From NCBI RefSeq assembly GCF_003248515.1, contig NZ_QFOB01000002.1, forward strand, positions 124,001 to 188,000: a stretch of 64,000 bases of DNA. Reading direction: 5' to 3'. Numbering within the stretch: position 1 is the first letter of the stretch; each line of letters starts with the position of its first letter. Origin of the DNA: Sphingomonas sp. GTDB lineage: Bacteria > Pseudomonadota > Alphaproteobacteria > Sphingomonadales > Sphingomonadaceae. The notes under the pieces are model-generated. The model saw nothing but the letters and a program-made list of their open reading frames with translations. It did not search any database and had not been told where the DNA came from. Both the position numbers and the translations under genes were made by a program. Below are positions 17,200 to 24,959 of this stretch, piece by piece.

Positions 17200-18267
17200 T
17201 CAGTCTGCGATCGGGCGCTCGCCGGCCCAGGCTCGGTGCAGCATGCCCTCGATTGCGCCGACGTCAGGGGTGCGCGGATTGGCGTAGGCGTTGGAGGTAG
17301 CCAATAACGCGGCACGGGGGATTCCGTCCTGCGGCATACCGAGGTCGCGCAGGCTGGTCGGCCCGCCCAACGCCGTAATGCGGTCGAACAGAAAGCCGCC
17401 AGGTTCTTCGTAGCAGCCCAGGGCGACGCGAATCCGCTGGTCGACCTCCGGGACGCAGGGTGCATTGAAGGCCAGCACATGCGGAATGAGGACGGTGTGC
17501 AATTCGGCATGCGGCAGGACAAAGCTGCCGCCCAGGATATGCGCCAGCTTGTGATGCAGGCTCATCGTCGTCGCACCCAGGCAGGCGCCGCACAGCCAGG
17601 CGCCCCGCAACAATTCCGCCAACGCCGCGTCGTCGTCGGGCGACGCACGACGCCGTTCGAGCGCTGGCAGGATAAGGCGCATGCCCTCAAGTGCCATCAG
17701 ATCGATCACCGGCGTCGTATCAGGCGCATACAGTGCCTCGATCGCGTGGGCGATGGCGTTCATCCCGCTGGTCACGCGCACGACCTGCGGTAGTGTCCGG
17801 GTTAGGTCGACATCGTAGACGACTGTCGCCGGCAGGATCGCGTCGTCACGTCGCGTCGTCTTCTGGCCGTTTTCGGTCTCGCCCAGGATCGGCGTCATTT
17901 CCGACCCAGCATAGGTTGTCGGGATCGCCAGATGCGGCCATCCGGTCCGCACCGAGAGTGCCTTACCGAGACCGATGGTCGATCCGCCACCGATGCTGAC
18001 GATCGAATCTGCGTCGAGCGCGCGCGCTGCGGCGAGGGCATCGGCGGTGACATCGGTCGGCGTGTGCATTCTTGCTACCGCCAGATGGCCGACAGTGCGC
18101 GTGCCAATCAATGCCGCTACAGCCTCGCCCGACCGTGCCTGTTCCGGTGTCGTGAGAACGATCGTGCGCTCAGCGCCGAGCGTCTCCAGTTCACCGGCGA
18201 CGCGATCCAGCACGCCGTTTCCAAACAGCACACGCTGGGCTTTGAACTGGTGGATGAAAGCGATCAT
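17200..18267 (-). CDS. Maleylacetate reductase (iron-containing alcohol dehydrogenase family)
   Basis: A 355-residue protein of the maleylacetate reductase group. The pattern 'IVSIGGGSTIGLGKALSVRTGWPHLAIPTTYAGSEMTPILG' is distinctive for this group, as are 'NAIAHAIEALYA' and 'SLHHKLAHILGGSFVLPHAELHTVLIPH'. It would reduce maleylacetate to 3-oxoadipate with NAD(P)H, feeding the pcaIJF genes. The ATG overlaps the glutathione transferase stop (ATGA). This enzyme belongs to hydroxyquinol and chlorocatechol routes, not to plain catechol degradation. Confidence 0.92.
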   Translation of the reverse strand: MIAFIHQFKAQRVLFGNGVLDRVAGELETLGAERTIVLTTPEQARSGEAVAALIGTRTVGHLAVARMHTPTDVTADALAAARALDADSIVSIGGGSTIGLGKALSVRTGWPHLAIPTTYAGSEMTPILGETENGQKTTRRDDAILPATVVYDVDLTRTLPQVVRVTSGMNAIAHAIEALYAPDTTPVIDLMALEGMRLILPALERRRASPDDDAALAELLRGAWLCGACLGATTMSLHHKLAHILGGSFVLPHAELHTVLIPHVLAFNAPCVPEVDQRIRVALGCYEEPGGFLFDRITALGGPTSLRDLGMPQDGIPRAALLATSNAYANPRTPDVGAIEGMLHRAWAGERPIAD

Positions 18268-18893
18268 GAAAGTCCGATCATCACATATTCGCGGAAGGCC
18301 GCGCGTTGCTTGAGAAGCTCCAGCCATCGCCGCAGATGCGGCGTAGGCGTGCCACGGTCGAGCGCCATTTCGAACCAGCGATAGGCGAACATTCCGGTTG
18401 AGATATCTGCCAGTGTGAGAGAGGAACCAGCCAGATAATCGGTCGCAGCCAACGCTTCATCCAATCTGGCAAATAGATCGCGCGCCTGAGCGGTCAGGCG
18501 CTCGAGCATGACCGGATCGCGATCTGCCGCCGCCGTTCGCACCATGGCGATGAACAATGGGGACATGCAGGGATTAAGGCTGCTGAGTTGCCAGTCCATC
18601 CAGCGTTCGCACAGTGATCGTATATATGGCTCTTCGGGATAAAGCGGCGTTGGACCATGAACGTTGGCGAGATATCGCAGGATGGAGTTCGATTCCCAAA
18701 CGACCTCGTCCCCGTGGACCAGCACCGGAACAAGCCGATTGGAATTGAGCGCTACAAAGGCCGGGGCATCAAGGCTGGCGAAAGGACCGCCGTAGTCCTC
18801 GCGACTGAAAGCGAGGTTCATCTCGCTCATCATCCAGAGGATTTTCTGAACATTCCCTGAGGTCTTTCGACCCAGAAGACGGATCGTGGCCAT
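18264..18893 (-). CDS. Glutathione S-transferase family protein
   Basis: A 209-residue cytosolic GST-type protein: thioredoxin-like N-terminal domain ('TIRLLGRKTSGNVQKILWMMSEMN', glutathione-binding 'VWESNSILRYLA') and a helical C-terminal domain ('DYLAGSSLTLADISTG'). It sits between dienelactone hydrolase and maleylacetate reductase genes. A glutathione-dependent isomerisation or dehalogenation, or protection from reactive quinones, would fit; none can be chosen from sequence. Confidence 0.88.
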   Translation of the reverse strand: MATIRLLGRKTSGNVQKILWMMSEMNLAFSREDYGGPFASLDAPAFVALNSNRLVPVLVHGDEVVWESNSILRYLANVHGPTPLYPEEPYIRSLCERWMDWQLSSLNPCMSPLFIAMVRTAAADRDPVMLERLTAQARDLFARLDEALAATDYLAGSSLTLADISTGMFAYRWFEMALDRGTPTPHLRRWLELLKQRAAFREYVMIGLS

Positions 18894-18933
18894 GACTAAG
18901 CTGACCAGCCAATGCGATATACTGATAGGATAC

Positions 18934-19668
18934 TCATCTGGACATGCTCTGGTCGAGCAGAGCAAAATTCCGTTCCCATGACTGCGTCGTCGCCACGGCG
19001 TCGAATTCCTCCAACCGGTGACGGTTGGCGAAAGCATGCGCCGCACCCGGATACAGCCGGAAATCGACAGAGTCGTTACGCGCGGCTGCCTCGATCAGAT
19101 GACTGACCGCCGCTGGTCCAACATGGACATCATTGTCGCCCATATGGATGACGGTCGGGGTCGAGAGGCTGTCGAGCGCGTCGGGGAAATCGCTCATCTG
19201 CACCGGATAGTAACTGATGACCGCCGCAAAGCCGCCACGCCCGCCCGCCAGCAGCGCGAGTTTGCCACCCAGGCAAAAGCCGACCACCGCAACTCGGCCA
19301 TCGCAGCGTGGGTCGGCAGCGACATGCGCCCGTACCTTCTCGATATCCTGCACCGCCTGGTCGGTGTCGAACGCCTGCCAAAGAGCGAGCGCCATAGGAC
19401 GTTCCTGCGGATCGTAGCTCAGCTGCACGCCCGGCGCCTGCCGGTGGAACAGGTCGGGCGCAACCGCAAGATAGCCCGCCCCGGCCAGCCGGACGAGTTC
19501 CTCACGCATGGCGAAGTTCACACCAAAGATCTCATGCAGCAGGATGACGGCGGGCCCCGGCTCATCGCCGCCAGCCCTGTCCTGCACGATGCCGGTCAGC
19601 CCGATCCGGCCGTCGTCGACGGGCAGGAAGCTGTTTTCAACCTGCCGCGCCTGCCCGTCCATCCTCAT
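18934..19668 (-). CDS. Dienelactone hydrolase family protein
   Basis: A 244-residue alpha/beta hydrolase with a cysteine nucleophile in 'VGFCLGGKLALLAGG', a catalytic Asp region 'HMGDNDVHVGP' and His in 'YPGAAHAFANRHR'. The Cys-Asp-His triad is that of dienelactone hydrolases, which open a dienelactone to maleylacetate. The next gene downstream but one, maleylacetate reductase, uses that product. The ATG overlaps the stop of the intradiol dioxygenase gene. Confidence 0.92.
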   Translation of the reverse strand: MRMDGQARQVENSFLPVDDGRIGLTGIVQDRAGGDEPGPAVILLHEIFGVNFAMREELVRLAGAGYLAVAPDLFHRQAPGVQLSYDPQERPMALALWQAFDTDQAVQDIEKVRAHVAADPRCDGRVAVVGFCLGGKLALLAGGRGGFAAVISYYPVQMSDFPDALDSLSTPTVIHMGDNDVHVGPAAVSHLIEAAARNDSVDFRLYPGAAHAFANRHRLEEFDAVATTQSWERNFALLDQSMSR

Positions 19669-20516
19669 GCCGCCTGCTCCGCTTTTGCCGCCGGTTGCAG
19701 CGCGAAGTCGTAATGCGCAACCAGTACCGGGCGATCGAAGCCGAGCTTAGGATCGTCGACACGCTTCAATTCGGTGAGCAATCCGTCCTTGACGCCGATC
19801 ACGCAGTCGTTCGACGTGTAATCATCTCCGGTGAAATAGACCTGCGTGATGAGCGATTCAAAACCGGGATGGTCGATCATGAAATGGACGTGGCGCGGCC
19901 GCCATATCTGCCGGCCCATTCTTTCCAGCAATAGCTTGCACTCCCCGATCAGCGCATAGGGCTGCGGCATTTCGGTGACGATGCGGTAGGAGCCGTCCGC
20001 ATTCGTCCTGATCTTCGCACGGTTATTGAAATCGGGGATGTTCGGCGCGAACTGCGAATATTCACCGTTACGATCAGCGCACCATATATCCAGTTCGACA
20101 CCAGCCAGCGCCTGCCCGGCCAGATCGCGGACAATGCCGTCCATGACGAGGATGTCGGCATCGGCCTCGATCAGTCCGATCGGTGCACCACTGTCGGTTG
20201 TCGGCGCATCCGCAATATGGAACGGGCCCTGTACCGTGTTGACAGTTGCGTCTGGCCCCAGCGGGCTGTTGAGATCTTCGACGATCTGGTTGATACCGAA
20301 CGCCCAGGACATGAGCCGCACGTCCAATTCGCTCAGCTTCGCTACATAACCGAGCGCGGCGTTGAGTTCATCCATGGTCGGACGAAGATCGAGGATGGCG
20401 GGACAAATGGCGTCGAGCAGCTTTTCGACGACTTCGACGACGCGGTCTTCTCCGGTGCCGTCATAAAGCGATTTTTCGTGCGCGCGACGCACTTGCAATT
20501 CAGCATGATCGAGCAT
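19665..20516 (-). CDS. Intradiol ring-cleavage dioxygenase (hydroxyquinol/catechol 1,2-dioxygenase family)
   Basis: A 283-residue Fe(III) dioxygenase. All four iron ligands are visible: Tyr153 in 'NGEYSQF', Tyr187 in 'PQPYALIG', His209 and His211 in 'RPRHVHF'. An N-terminal helical dimerisation domain precedes them. The 'VQGPFHIADAP' segment (about 95-105) looks more like hydroxyquinol than classical catechol enzymes. It is 10 nt downstream of the cycloisomerase gene. Catechol, a substituted catechol or hydroxyquinol are all possible; neighbours include genes for both route types. Confidence 0.9.
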   Translation of the reverse strand: MLDHAELQVRRAHEKSLYDGTGEDRVVEVVEKLLDAICPAILDLRPTMDELNAALGYVAKLSELDVRLMSWAFGINQIVEDLNSPLGPDATVNTVQGPFHIADAPTTDSGAPIGLIEADADILVMDGIVRDLAGQALAGVELDIWCADRNGEYSQFAPNIPDFNNRAKIRTNADGSYRIVTEMPQPYALIGECKLLLERMGRQIWRPRHVHFMIDHPGFESLITQVYFTGDDYTSNDCVIGVKDGLLTELKRVDDPKLGFDRPVLVAHYDFALQPAAKAEQAA

Positions 20517-20525
20517 TTCAGTCTC

Positions 20526-21674
20526 CTATTTGGTGCGTGCGTAATGACGCATCTTGTCGTGATCGATGGTGATGCCCAGGCCCGGTCCTGTGGGGACGGC
20601 CACGGAAAAGTCAGAATAATCCAGCGGTGCGGCCAATATGTCGTCGGCCAGCAGCAATGGCATGAACAATTCGCTGCCCCAAGCGAGCGGGATGGTGGAG
20701 CAGAATTGCAGGCTCGCCGCCGTACCGATCGGCGAATCCAGCGCGGTGCCGCCAAAGCATCCAATGCCCGTTGCCTGTGCCATGCGCGCGATTGCCATCG
20801 ACTTCAGAAAGCCGCCCGATTTGGACAATTTAAGTGATACCAGTGTCGCGGCGCGGGCGCGGACGATGTCCACCATGTCCGCGGGCGAGCAAATGCCCTC
20901 GTCGGCCATGATCGGCAGGCTCGACCGGCGCACCAGGTCGGCCATGCCGGCATGGTCGATGCGCGGGATCGGCTGCTCGATCATCTCGACCCGCGATCCT
21001 TCCAGTATCGGCAACAACCGCGCGATGTCGGGAAAACTCCAGGCTTCATTCAGGTCGATCGCGCACGGCAGATCAACCGCGTTGGCGGTGGCCACCGCCC
21101 GCTTGACGTCGTCGACAGGATCGCCCCGGCCGACCTTGATCTTGAAACGATTGTGCAGGCCGGCATCGACCTTGGCGCGCGCCTCGGCGACATCCGGTTT
21201 CATCTCGCCGGTCGCGAGCACCCACAGCACCGGCACCCGGTCGTTGATCCGCCCACCCAGCAAATGGCTGACCGGCACGTCCAGCGTCCGGCCAGCAGCA
21301 TCGAACAGCGCCATCTCGATCGCCGCCTTGGCCACCGGATTGCCGAAAGCGACCTTGTCTAATTCCGCCATGATCGCGTTGATCGCGAACAGATCCTGCC
21401 CGACGACCAACGGCGCAAGGTAGCGTTCGACGACGACCTGCATGGCCTCCACTGCTTCGCCGCCCCACCACGGACCACCGGGCACCGTCGCGTCGCCGAT
21501 GCCCTCAACGCCGTCTTCGGTCAGGACGCGGACGATCAGATAGCTTTGATGCGTCAGGACCGCGCGGCTCAGCTTGTGCACGCGCTTGAGTGGCAGATCG
21601 ATGATGTGGGTTTCGACGGATCTGATTCGTGTGCCTACGGCAGCGATCGTAGGCGCGGTCAGTTCTTCCAACAT
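20526..21674 (-). CDS. catB: Muconate cycloisomerase (enolase superfamily)
   Basis: A 382-residue enolase-superfamily protein. Catalytic K-x-K is Lys178/Lys180 in 'FKIKVG', metal ligands are Asp207 ('IDLNEAW'), Glu233 ('IEQP') and Asp258 ('ADEG'), and the opposite lysine lies in 'SLKLSKSGG'. It converts cis,cis-muconates to muconolactone; chloromuconate cycloisomerases share these motifs, and the adjacent dienelactone hydrolase and maleylacetate reductase leave that open. The ATG at 21674 has a GGAGA site and is the first gene of the minus-strand operon behind the TCACGTGA promoter. Confidence 0.9.
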   Translation of the reverse strand: MLEELTAPTIAAVGTRIRSVETHIIDLPLKRVHKLSRAVLTHQSYLIVRVLTEDGVEGIGDATVPGGPWWGGEAVEAMQVVVERYLAPLVVGQDLFAINAIMAELDKVAFGNPVAKAAIEMALFDAAGRTLDVPVSHLLGGRINDRVPVLWVLATGEMKPDVAEARAKVDAGLHNRFKIKVGRGDPVDDVKRAVATANAVDLPCAIDLNEAWSFPDIARLLPILEGSRVEMIEQPIPRIDHAGMADLVRRSSLPIMADEGICSPADMVDIVRARAATLVSLKLSKSGGFLKSMAIARMAQATGIGCFGGTALDSPIGTAASLQFCSTIPLAWGSELFMPLLLADDILAAPLDYSDFSVAVPTGPGLGITIDHDKMRHYARTK

Positions 21675-21736
21675 CGTCTCTCCAGATATTAAATAGCTGC
21701 CGCAAAAGCGTACAGACTTGCCATCCACCGCACTTA

Positions 21737-21766
21737 CTTATAGTGAATATTCACGTGATAAGTCAA
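21737..21766 (-). promoter_or_regulatory. catB operon promoter with TCACGTGA operator
   Basis: On the minus strand TTGACT (21766-21761), an 18-nt spacer and TATAAG (21742-21737) form a good promoter for the ring-cleavage operon. The spacer carries TCACGTGA at 21751-21758; the flanks match the site at 4850-4878 closely (about 17 of 21 positions when one is reversed). It also covers the 5' end of the divergent pcaI gene, so one bound protein could control both directions. Confidence 0.7.
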
Positions 21767-21780
21767 TGATAGAGGATGCG

Positions 21781-22500
21781 GTGGCGAACAAGATTTTCGG
21801 ATCGGCGGCACAGGCGCTTGACGGAGTCGCATATGACGGGATGATCATCATGTCGGGTGGCTTCGGCTTAACCGGGAATCCCGAGGACTTGATCGGCGAA
21901 CTGCGGCGGCTGGGTCCGAAGGGTCTGACCGTGATCTCGAACAACTGCGGCGCGGATGGCTTCGGCCTATGGGCGCTGTTGGCCAATGGCCAGATCCGCA
22001 AGATGGTCAGTTCCTATATCGGCGAGAACAGACTGTTCGCTGAGCTCTATCTCGCTGGCGAGCTGGAACTGGAACTGAACCCTCAGGGCACGCTTGCCGA
22101 ACGCATCCGGGCGGGCGGTGCGGGCATCCCCGCTTTCTATACGAAAACCGGGGTCGGAACAGTGGTGGCGGAGGGGAAGCCGACCGAGCAGTTCGAAGGC
22201 GAGACCTATGTTCGCGAAAGCTGGCTGCGCGCCGATCTGGCGATCATCAAGGCCTGGAAGGCTGATTCCGCTGGCAATCTGATCTACCGAAAGACTGCGC
22301 GCAATTTCAATCCGAACATGGCCACCGCCGCGCGGATCACAATTGCCGAAGTTGAGGAGATCGTGCCGGCTGGCGCGCTGGACCCCGATCATGTCCACAC
22401 GCCAGGCATCTATGTTGATCGGGTCATACTAGCGTCAGGATACGAAAAACGCATCGAGCAGCGCACAGTACGGTTACGGCCGGTCACGGGAGACGCATGA
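21781..22500 (+). CDS. pcaI: 3-oxoadipate CoA-transferase, subunit A
   Basis: A 239-residue class I CoA-transferase alpha subunit: 'MSGGFGLTGNPEDLIGEL' (CoA-binding), 'NNCGADGFGLWALLANGQIRKMVSSYIGEN' and 'PAFYTKTGVGT'. With subunit B it activates 3-oxoadipate using succinyl-CoA. I prefer the GTG at 21781, preceded by GAGGA and giving the usual N-terminus 'xANKIF'; an ATG at 21766 is in frame but lies inside the opposing promoter and has no ribosome site. The stop overlaps subunit B by 4 nt. Confidence 0.9.
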   Translation: MANKIFGSAAQALDGVAYDGMIIMSGGFGLTGNPEDLIGELRRLGPKGLTVISNNCGADGFGLWALLANGQIRKMVSSYIGENRLFAELYLAGELELELNPQGTLAERIRAGGAGIPAFYTKTGVGTVVAEGKPTEQFEGETYVRESWLRADLAIIKAWKADSAGNLIYRKTARNFNPNMATAARITIAEVEEIVPAGALDPDHVHTPGIYVDRVILASGYEKRIEQRTVRLRPVTGDA

Positions 22501-23147
22501 TGGCATGGACGCGCGATCAGATGGCGGCACGTGCCGCACGCGAATTGCGAGACGGATGCTACGTCAACCTGGGCATTGGCATACCGACGCTGGTGGCCAA
22601 TCACGTGCCGCAGGGTATTGATGTAACATTGCAGAGCGAGAACGGGATGCTTGGCATCGGTCCTTTTCCCTATGAGGAAGAGGTCGATCCCGATCTCATC
22701 AATGCGGGCAAACAGACGGTGACGACGCTTCCCACGTCCAGCTTCTTCTCCTCGGCGGACAGTTTCGCAATGATCCGTGGCGGCCATATCGATTTGGCGA
22801 TTCTCGGCGCGATGCAGGTAGCGACCAATGGGGATCTCGCCAACTGGACGGTCCCCGGCAAGATGATCAAGGGCATGGGTGGAGCGATGGATCTGGTCGC
22901 CGGCGTGCGGCGCGTCGTCGTGGTAATGGACCATCTCGATCGCGACGGCCGGTCCAAGATCGTGGACAAATGCACCTTGCCGCTGACCGGCGTAGGCGTG
23001 GTCGACGCCGTCATTACCGATCGCGCCTGTTTCGAGATCGACCGCGCCGCGGCCACCCTCACGCTGAACGCGCTCGCGCCGGACGAGACGATCGATGGCG
23101 TCCGTGCAGTGACGCCCATTTCGTTCCGCGTGGGGGCGATGCTGTGA
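22497..23147 (+). CDS. pcaJ: 3-oxoadipate CoA-transferase, subunit B
   Basis: A 216-residue beta subunit. The catalytic glutamate is in 'LQSENGMLGIGPFPYE', and 'LGIGIPTLVANHVP', 'SFFSSADSFAMIRGGHIDLAILGAMQV' and 'KMIKGMGGAMDLVAGVRRVVV' are family blocks. Product is 3-oxoadipyl-CoA. The start overlaps pcaI (ATGA), and the stop overlaps the GTG start of the thiolase gene. Confidence 0.92.
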   Translation: MMAWTRDQMAARAARELRDGCYVNLGIGIPTLVANHVPQGIDVTLQSENGMLGIGPFPYEEEVDPDLINAGKQTVTTLPTSSFFSSADSFAMIRGGHIDLAILGAMQVATNGDLANWTVPGKMIKGMGGAMDLVAGVRRVVVVMDHLDRDGRSKIVDKCTLPLTGVGVVDAVITDRACFEIDRAAATLTLNALAPDETIDGVRAVTPISFRVGAML

Positions 23148-24349
23148 CCGAAGCCTATTTGTGCGATGGCGTCCGCACGCCGATCGGTCGCTTTGGCGGT
23201 GCACTGGCGCATGTGCGGACGGACGACCTTGCGGCCATACCGCTTCGCGCGTTGCTAGCCCGCAATGCCGCGCTCGATCCGGCGGCGATTGATGAGATAG
23301 TCCTTGGCTGCGCCAACCAGGCCGGGGAAGATAATCGTGATGTCGCCCGCATGGCCGGGTTGCTGGCGGGGTTGCCCGTATCGGTGCCCGGCACCACGCT
23401 CAATCGCCTGTGCGCATCGGGGCTCGATGCTGTCGGCACGGCGGCCCGCGCCATCCAGGCGGGCCAGATCGATCTCGCCATCGCCGGCGGAGTCGAATCC
23501 ATGTCGCGGGCGCCGTTCGTCATGGCCAAGGCCGAGACCGCTTTTCAGCGATCGTCTGCAATCGAGGATACAACGATCGGCTGGCGCTTCGTCAATCCGG
23601 TGATGAAGGCACAATATGGCGTCGATTCGATGCCCGAAACGGCCGAGAACGTCGCGGAGTTCTATGGTGTGGATCGATTGGCGCAAGATCGCTTCGCCGT
23701 TGCGAGCCAGCAGCGCGTCGCTCTTGCAAGCGCGGCCGGATGGTTCGCGGGCGAAATCGTGGCAGTCGAGACACACGACGCCAAACGCCGCCCGGTATGC
23801 GTTGCGGTGGACGAGCATCCCCGCGCAGGCACTACGCTGGCGGGCCTTTCCTCGCTCAAGGCCCCCTTCCGTGTGAATGGAAGCGTCACGGCCGGCAATG
23901 CATCGGGGGTCAATGACGGAGCCGCAGCGATGTTCATCGCGTCGGCAGAGGCGGTCAAGGCGCATGCATTGCGGCCGCTGGCGCGGATAGCCGGCATGGC
24001 GACCGCCGGTGTGGAACCACGTCTGATGGGCATCGGCCCGGTGCCTGCGACCCGCAAACTGCTGGCGCGGCTTGGGTGGGGGATCGGTGAATGTGCCGTC
24101 ATTGAGATCAACGAGGCGTTTGCCGCGCAGGTGCTCGCATGTTTGAGGCAATTGGACGTCGATCCCGAAGATGATCGGGTCAATGCCAATGGCGGCGCGA
24201 TCGCGCTCGGTCACCCATTGGGGATGTCCGGCGCGCGGCTTGCGCTAACGGCAGCACGGGCATGTGCAAAAGCTGGTGCCGGTCGCGCGCTGGTGACATT
24301 ATGCGTAGGCGTGGGACAGGGAGTCGCCCTTGCGCTGGAGGCTGTCTGA
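23144..24349 (+). CDS. pcaF: 3-oxoadipyl-CoA thiolase
   Basis: A 401-residue thiolase starting with GTG at 23144 inside the end of pcaJ. Active-site Cys is in 'TTLNRLCASGLDAVG', the base His in 'GGAIALGHPLGMSGAR' and the second Cys in 'VTLCVGVGQGVAL'; 'NEAFAAQ' is also present. It would split 3-oxoadipyl-CoA into succinyl-CoA and acetyl-CoA, the last step of the pathway. General acetyl-CoA acetyltransferases look alike; the operon decides the call. Confidence 0.92.
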   Translation: MTEAYLCDGVRTPIGRFGGALAHVRTDDLAAIPLRALLARNAALDPAAIDEIVLGCANQAGEDNRDVARMAGLLAGLPVSVPGTTLNRLCASGLDAVGTAARAIQAGQIDLAIAGGVESMSRAPFVMAKAETAFQRSSAIEDTTIGWRFVNPVMKAQYGVDSMPETAENVAEFYGVDRLAQDRFAVASQQRVALASAAGWFAGEIVAVETHDAKRRPVCVAVDEHPRAGTTLAGLSSLKAPFRVNGSVTAGNASGVNDGAAAMFIASAEAVKAHALRPLARIAGMATAGVEPRLMGIGPVPATRKLLARLGWGIGECAVIEINEAFAAQVLACLRQLDVDPEDDRVNANGGAIALGHPLGMSGARLALTAARACAKAGAGRALVTLCVGVGQGVALALEAV

Positions 24350-24361
24350 CCGACCATCCCC

Positions 24362-24841
24362 TTAAGGCCGGAGCGGAAGTCGCGACCTTTTCACAACCTG
24401 GCGCATCGCAATACTCGACGTGACCCTAGCAACATGCTTAAGCCGCGTCAGTTTACGCGCGTGCAAACTTTCAAGATCGTCGACATCGCGCGCGACCAGG
24501 CGAATGAGATAGTCCGCTGTCCCGGTCATCAGGAAACATTCCATAACTTCGGCCACTGATGCGATGTCCGCTTCAAACTCGCGCAGCGCATGCTCTGCCT
24601 GAGAAGTCAGCGTCACAGTCAGGAATACATTTAGCGGCAACCCCACTGCTTTTTGGTCGACGAAAGCACCATAGCGTTCGATGATGCCTTTCGCTTCCAG
24701 TTGCTTAACGCGCCGCAGACACGCGGAATCCGACATTCCGGCATGCCGGGCTAAATCAGCATATACCATCCGCCCGTCTTCCTGCAGAGCGTTCAGGATC
24801 GCGACATCGACAAGATGCAAATGATCGACGGTCTCCACCAT
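24362..24841 (-). CDS. Lrp/AsnC-family regulator
   Basis: A 159-residue regulator with an N-terminal helix-turn-helix ('DVAILNALQEDGRMVYADLARHAGMSDSACLRRVKQLEAKGIIERYGAFVD') and a C-terminal RAM/effector domain ('VMECFLMTGTADYLIRLVARDVDDLE'). It is divergent from alanine dehydrogenase with about 118 nt between starts, so it probably controls that gene in response to alanine. It converges with pcaF with 12 nt between stops. Confidence 0.9.
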   Translation of the reverse strand: MVETVDHLHLVDVAILNALQEDGRMVYADLARHAGMSDSACLRRVKQLEAKGIIERYGAFVDQKAVGLPLNVFLTVTLTSQAEHALREFEADIASVAEVMECFLMTGTADYLIRLVARDVDDLESLHARKLTRLKHVARVTSSIAMRQVVKRSRLPLRP

Positions 24842-24959
24842 ATTAGCGCATTATATCGCATGTTTGCTCCATCTGTATAGGCTATTTCGCCTAATTCGGG
24901 TGAGAAGCTGCGCGCAATTCATCGTATGCTTGTCAGACACTGGTGCAGGGAAGATGATG

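Noticed and set aside
19665..20516. Possible loss of an iron ligand in the intradiol dioxygenase ('GPFH' instead of 'GPLY')
   Set aside because: That segment does not bind iron. The true ligands Tyr153, Tyr187, His209 and His211 are all present.
22601..22608. Another TCACGTG-like site
   Set aside because: It lies inside pcaJ, is not a full palindrome (TCACGTGC) and has no promoter boxes around it.
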